Source: an uncultured Bacteroidia bacterium
GTDB taxonomy: Bacteria; Bacteroidota; Bacteroidia; Bacteroidales; UBA932
Length of the DNA: 34,108 nt
Direction of reading: 5' to 3'
Assembly: GCA_902761655.1 (NCBI GenBank)
Contig: CACWLD010000017.1
Span: 1 to 34,108, forward strand
Shown here: positions 32,394 through 34,108 of the stretch, piece after piece
Position numbering within the stretch: position 1 is the stretch's first letter
Layout: each line of letters starts with the position of its first letter
Position numbers and translations under genes: made by a program
Notes under the pieces: generated by a model
Database searches by the model: none
What the model was told of the DNA's origin: nothing
Seen by the model: only the letters and a program-made list of their open reading frames with translations

Positions 32394-34108
32394 ATGAAGA
32401 AGATATTAATATACGCCCTCGTGGCCCTGGGTATGACATTTACCCTTTCTTCATGTGAGAAGATGTTCGGTAACTTCCTTGACAAGGAGCCAAGTAACCA
32501 GCTGAACAGGTGTTCAGCAACTGGGCCCTTATGGAATACTACCATTTCAATACGTACAGCCTTATCCCCAACGGATTCGGCCGTATCCGCAATTCATGGC
32601 TTGATTCTGCAACGGACCTTGGCGAGAACAGTTCTGCTACTGGTGGCACACGTCAGAGTTTCAACCTTGGGAACTACTACGCAACTGCCGGAGCTTCCGA
32701 ACTTACCGATATATGGGATGATTGCTACGAAGCAATCCGCAAGTGCAACACCACCCTCAAGAGAATCGACTCAGTGCCTAAGGCTGCAGACTTGACAGAC
32801 GCCAACTACGAGATGTACAAAGGTTGGTACAAGGCGGAAGCCCATTATTTCCGCGCATTCTTCTACTGGCAGATGTTCCTTCGTTATGGACCTGTCCCCA
32901 TCATCAACGATCCTCTGGATCCTGAGGGAGAGCTCATCAGCGGACACACAACCCGTCCGTCCACAAAAGAATTCGTTGTTGACTATATTGTAAAGGAACT
33001 TGACGAGGCTGAGGCCAACCTGATGCCGTTCAACGCCAACTATGAGCGCAGGCAGTCTACATTCACCAGCCGTATCACAAAGCCTATGGCAAGCGCCCTC
33101 AAGAGCCGCATAATGCTCTATATGGCAAGCCCACGCTACAGCGCAGAATCAGGTGTTACCTGGGAGCAGGCCCTTGCCGCTACCAACGACTTTATTTCCA
33201 AATACGGAAGCAACTACGGTCTGTTCAGCAGAGGTGTCACCAATATGGACAAGTTAATGAACGTGTGGCTGTTCACCCCGTATGAGAACTCCAACACCGA
33301 GACCATCATCTATAGGAACGGAGGAACAAGTTCCTGGGGATCTATCTCCAATGACGTTCCCGTAGGAGACGGTGGATCAGGCGGAATGTGCCCGAGCCAG
33401 AACCTTGTAGATATGTTCGATATGATTGACGGTTCTTCTCCGTTCGTAGGATATGACGAGACCGGAGCTCCCGTATATGATGGCAAAGGCAACCCTACGA
33501 TCAACGCAGCCAGCGGTTACTCCGAGCAGAATATGTGGAAGAACCGCGATCCACGCTTTGCCGCAGCAGTCCTTTACCAGGGTGTTCAGTGGGGCAACAA
33601 CGTAGGTCCTATCGACGTAAGGCCAGGAATGAAGGACAATCCTGCAGGTAACGCGGATGCCACTCCTACCGGATACTACCTCCGCAAGTACATCCCTGAG
33701 CCTATCATCAACAACAACCACGTAGGAAGCGTAAGGCGCATCTTCGCCATTATGCGCTACGCCGAGGTCCTCCTCAACAAGGCCGAGATCCTGAACGAGA
33801 TCGAGGGCCCTACCGCAGAGGTATGCGACCTTCTTGACCAGGTACGCCACCGCGCCGGCATCACCGGAAACGTGGCCGACAGGGCGGACCTCAAGACCAA
33901 GGAAGCTATGCGTAACTTCATCCGCAAGGAGCGCACCGTTGAGTTCTGCTTCGAGGAGCAGAGGTTCTGGGACGTAAAGCGTTGGAATGTTGCAGAAGAG
34001 GCACTAGGACGTCCTATCTACGGAATTGACGTTGCCCAGGACGGAACCATCAGCCGCAAGGTTGCCCAGACAAGGGTATTCGAGCCTAAGATGTATCTGT
34101 ACCCTATC
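32394..34108 (+). pseudogene. SusD/RagB-like lipoprotein, frameshifted; 3' end outside window
   Basis: ATG 32394 gives a lipoprotein signal (MKKILIYALVALGMTFTLSSC, lipid Cys21) and the SusD start FLDKEPSNQL. The frame is then lost at about 32504-32510. From 32504 another frame continues as SusD (EQVFSNWALMEYYHFNTYS ... AEVLLNKAEILNEI ... EEQRFWDVKRWN ... KMYLYPI) to the window end, 535 codons. Relatives usually read NQLTEEQVF, so a 7-nt deletion between short GA repeats would explain it. SusD binds glycans or other nutrients at the surface and caps SusC. As read, it would give only a 133-residue product. Sequencing error is an alternative. Confidence 0.85.

Noticed and set aside
32394-32795. 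133-residue protein as a complete gene
   Set aside because: After residue 38 or so it is an out-of-frame translation of SusD. The true SusD frame continues from 32504 to the window end.
1-34108. CRISPR array, rRNA operon or transposase-bearing insertion sequence
   Set aside because: No regularly spaced repeats, rRNA sequence, transposase or IS-type terminal repeats were found.

Overview
The window looks like chromosome from a member of the Bacteroidales (Bacteroidota), probably a gut-type organism. The evidence is a SusC/SusD pair, a PG_1098-type THUMP-like methyltransferase, a Bacteroidota-style tyrosine recombinase with an arm-binding domain, FISUMP-domain proteins, little use of Shine-Dalgarno sequences, and many intergenic matches to the Bacteroidota -7 box TAnnTTTG. 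Genus cannot be fixed from the sequence alone.

Layout. 1-2774 (-): large exported TPR protein, running off the left edge. 2861-4203 (+): ftsE and nth, overlapping by 4 nt. 4125-7011 (-): iron alcohol dehydrogenase then phosphoglucomutase; the phosphoglucomutase 3' end overlaps nth tail to tail. 7069-8202 (+): THUMP-like methyltransferase. 8186-15129 (-): a tight five-gene run of ROK regulator, two-TM sensor-like protein, TrkH, RecD-like helicase and DPP-IV-type peptidase. 15264-16919 (-): glnS, followed by a strong terminator. 17002-17901 (+): yicC. 17907-22819 (-): holA, an ABC exporter pair (NatA/NatB type) and a 5'-nucleotidase split into two genes. 22877-22964 (+): tRNA-Ser(GGA) with its terminator. 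Housekeeping genes dominate up to here.

The right third is accessory in character. After the tRNA there is about 250 nt of hairpin-rich sequence with a possible gene remnant. Then comes a five-gene minus-strand operon (27629 down to 23251) encoding three FISUMP (C-type-lectin-fold-like) proteins, one tandem Ig-like (BIG2) protein and an exported tyrosine phosphatase. The FISUMP and BIG2 proteins have no Sec signal peptide. Instead they start with a short M-x-P, mostly Lys/Pro-rich segment, and three of the four then share a small helical module that I do not recognise from any named family. This operon is the best candidate for an undescribed system.

A DUF389 membrane protein follows, then a complete tyrosine recombinase (29246-30613) in AT-rich DNA holding direct and inverted repeats. 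Directly after it lies a SusC gene missing its entire 5' half, and a SusD gene with a frameshift that runs off the right edge. This arrangement suggests recombinase-driven rearrangement of SusC/D genes (a shufflon-like silent cassette), or a decaying locus disrupted by an integration event. The window alone cannot decide which.
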